64,000 nt of DNA from Tindallia californiensis (GTDB lineage Bacteria > Bacillota > Clostridia > Peptostreptococcales > Tindalliaceae): contig NZ_FNPV01000004.1 in assembly GCF_900107405.1 (NCBI RefSeq), positions 226,486-290,485 on the forward strand, given 5' to 3'. The notes under the pieces are model-generated. The model was not told where the DNA came from, made no database searches, and saw nothing but the letters and a program-made list of their open reading frames with translations. The position numbers and the translations under genes were made by a program. Within the stretch, counting starts at the first letter, position 1. Each line of letters begins with the position of its first letter. Below, in pieces: positions 63,334 through 64,000 of this stretch.

Positions 63334-64000
63334 AGCAAATAAGCTAAAGGGTAAGTGCGTTGTTCCGGGAGATAAATCGATCAGTCATCGGGCTGTTATG
63401 CTATCAGGCATTAGCAAAGGTACCACAAAAATAGGAGGATTTTTGAAAGGGGAAGATTGCCTTGCGACGCTCCGATGCTTTCAGCAAATGGGTGTGAAGG
63501 TTAGGGAAGAGAAAAACCAATTGTTTATTACAGGAAAGGGACTTCATGGCCTTGAAGAACCGGAAGATGTTTTGGATGCCGGAAATTCGGGAACTACCAT
63601 GAGGCTTATGGCAGGGATATTGAGCGGGCAAGATTTTTATTCTGTTATCACAGGGGATGCATCTCTTCGAAAAAGACCGATGAAACGAATTGCTTTTCCA
63701 TTAAGAAAAATGGGTGCCGGGATAGATGGAAGAAAGATGGGTACGCAGGCACCATTGACGATTCGAGGTGGAGGACTTAAAGGAATAGAATATCAACTTC
63801 CGGTAGCTAGTGCGCAAATAAAGTCAGCTGTCTTGCTAGCCGGTTTGTTTGCCGATGGTGTTACAAGTGTTATTGAACCGAGAGTTAGCAGAGATCATAC
63901 AGAAAGAATGCTTCAGTCTTTTGGAGTGACTGTCCGACAAGATGGGCTGAAGTGTACGGTGAAATCAGAAGAGCTACAAGCAACTCACATTGAAGTTCCC
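63317..64000 (+). CDS. aroA: 3-phosphoshikimate 1-carboxyvinyltransferase (EPSP synthase), 3' partial
   Basis: 228 codons from ATG at 63317 (AAAGGAGAG 8 bp upstream; ATG at 63314 is a less well spaced alternative) run open to the window end. The N-terminal half of the two-domain enzyme is clear: [66 protein letters not shown], and [13 protein letters not shown]. It joins shikimate-3-phosphate and phosphoenolpyruvate. The order aroF-tyrA-aroA is a typical Firmicutes aromatic operon. Confidence 0.96.
   Translation, partial: MLTVHKANKLKGKCVVPGDKSISHRAVMLSGISKGTTKIGGFLKGEDCLATLRCFQQMGVKVREEKNQLFITGKGLHGLEEPEDVLDAGNSGTTMRLMAGILSGQDFYSVITGDASLRKRPMKRIAFPLRKMGAGIDGRKMGTQAPLTIRGGGLKGIEYQLPVASAQIKSAVLLAGLFADGVTSVIEPRVSRDHTERMLQSFGVTVRQDGLKCTVKSEELQATHIEVP

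Overview
The window is chromosomal DNA of a low-GC, Gram-positive, strictly anaerobic Clostridia-type bacterium. The support is strong AGGAGG ribosome sites, many TTG/GTG starts, an oxygen-defence set without catalase (superoxide reductase, two peroxiredoxins, an encapsulated ferritin), a tungsten-type aldehyde:ferredoxin oxidoreductase, the two-gene form of the glycine cleavage P-protein, FabK-type fatty acid synthesis and the glgC-glgD pair. An amino-acid-fermenting relative of the Alkaliphilus/Tindallia group would fit, but that is inference. There are no insertion sequences, phage genes, rRNA, tRNA or CRISPR arrays; the region is mostly core metabolism.

Layout. 1-4.65 kb: partial Glu-rich protein, PRC-barrel protein, VanW-like cell-wall protein, acetyltransferase, DUF362 iron-sulfur protein. 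4.7-7.0 kb: thioredoxin-like protein, permease and carboxymuconolactone-decarboxylase-like protein behind a promoter carrying two copies of one dyad, with a convergent ArsR-family regulator. 7.1-9.1 kb: superoxide reductase, then encapsulated ferritin and its encapsulin shell. 9.2-13.9 kb: small membrane protein, ComFB-like protein, acetyltransferase and a two-gene ABC exporter. 14.0-20.2 kb: tandem glycine riboswitch, gcvT-gcvH-gcvPA-gcvPB and lipoamide dehydrogenase. 20.3-26.0 kb: peroxiredoxin, a large palindromic non-coding element, rmuC, mutY, proB, proA. 26.1-29.5 kb: argH, bioY, MarR regulator, WrbA-like flavoprotein. 29.6-35.5 kb: fabH-fabK-fabD-fabG-acpP-fabF on the minus strand under a near-perfect FapR box, with divergent fabZ. 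35.6-42.7 kb: molybdopterin oxidoreductase, thiol peroxidase, and a sigma-54 activator with its probable target aor (three upstream activator dyads and a -24/-12 promoter) plus a MoaD-like protein. 42.7-46.0 kb: MTHFR-like protein, phosphoesterase and two unrecognised proteins. 46.1-49.9 kb: asparaginase, ACT protein, hom, thrB. 50.1-58.7 kb: glycogen cluster glgC-glgD-glgA-glgP, a GH13 amylase and a TrpR-like regulator. 58.7-64 kb: aspartate kinase, PHP phosphoesterase, then aroF-tyrA-aroA behind an aromatic-rich leader peptide and terminator.

The most interesting signals are regulatory or non-coding. One is the putative Phe/Tyr/Trp leader-peptide attenuator in front of the aromatic operon. 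Another is the roughly 280-bp palindromic element bounded by two identical 28-bp hairpins between the peroxiredoxin gene and rmuC. A third is the sigma-54/UAS architecture of the aor gene. The fourth is the pair of identical dyads in the promoter of the thioredoxin/permease operon. Start codons were moved downstream of the longest ORF wherever a ribosome site clearly selects an internal start.
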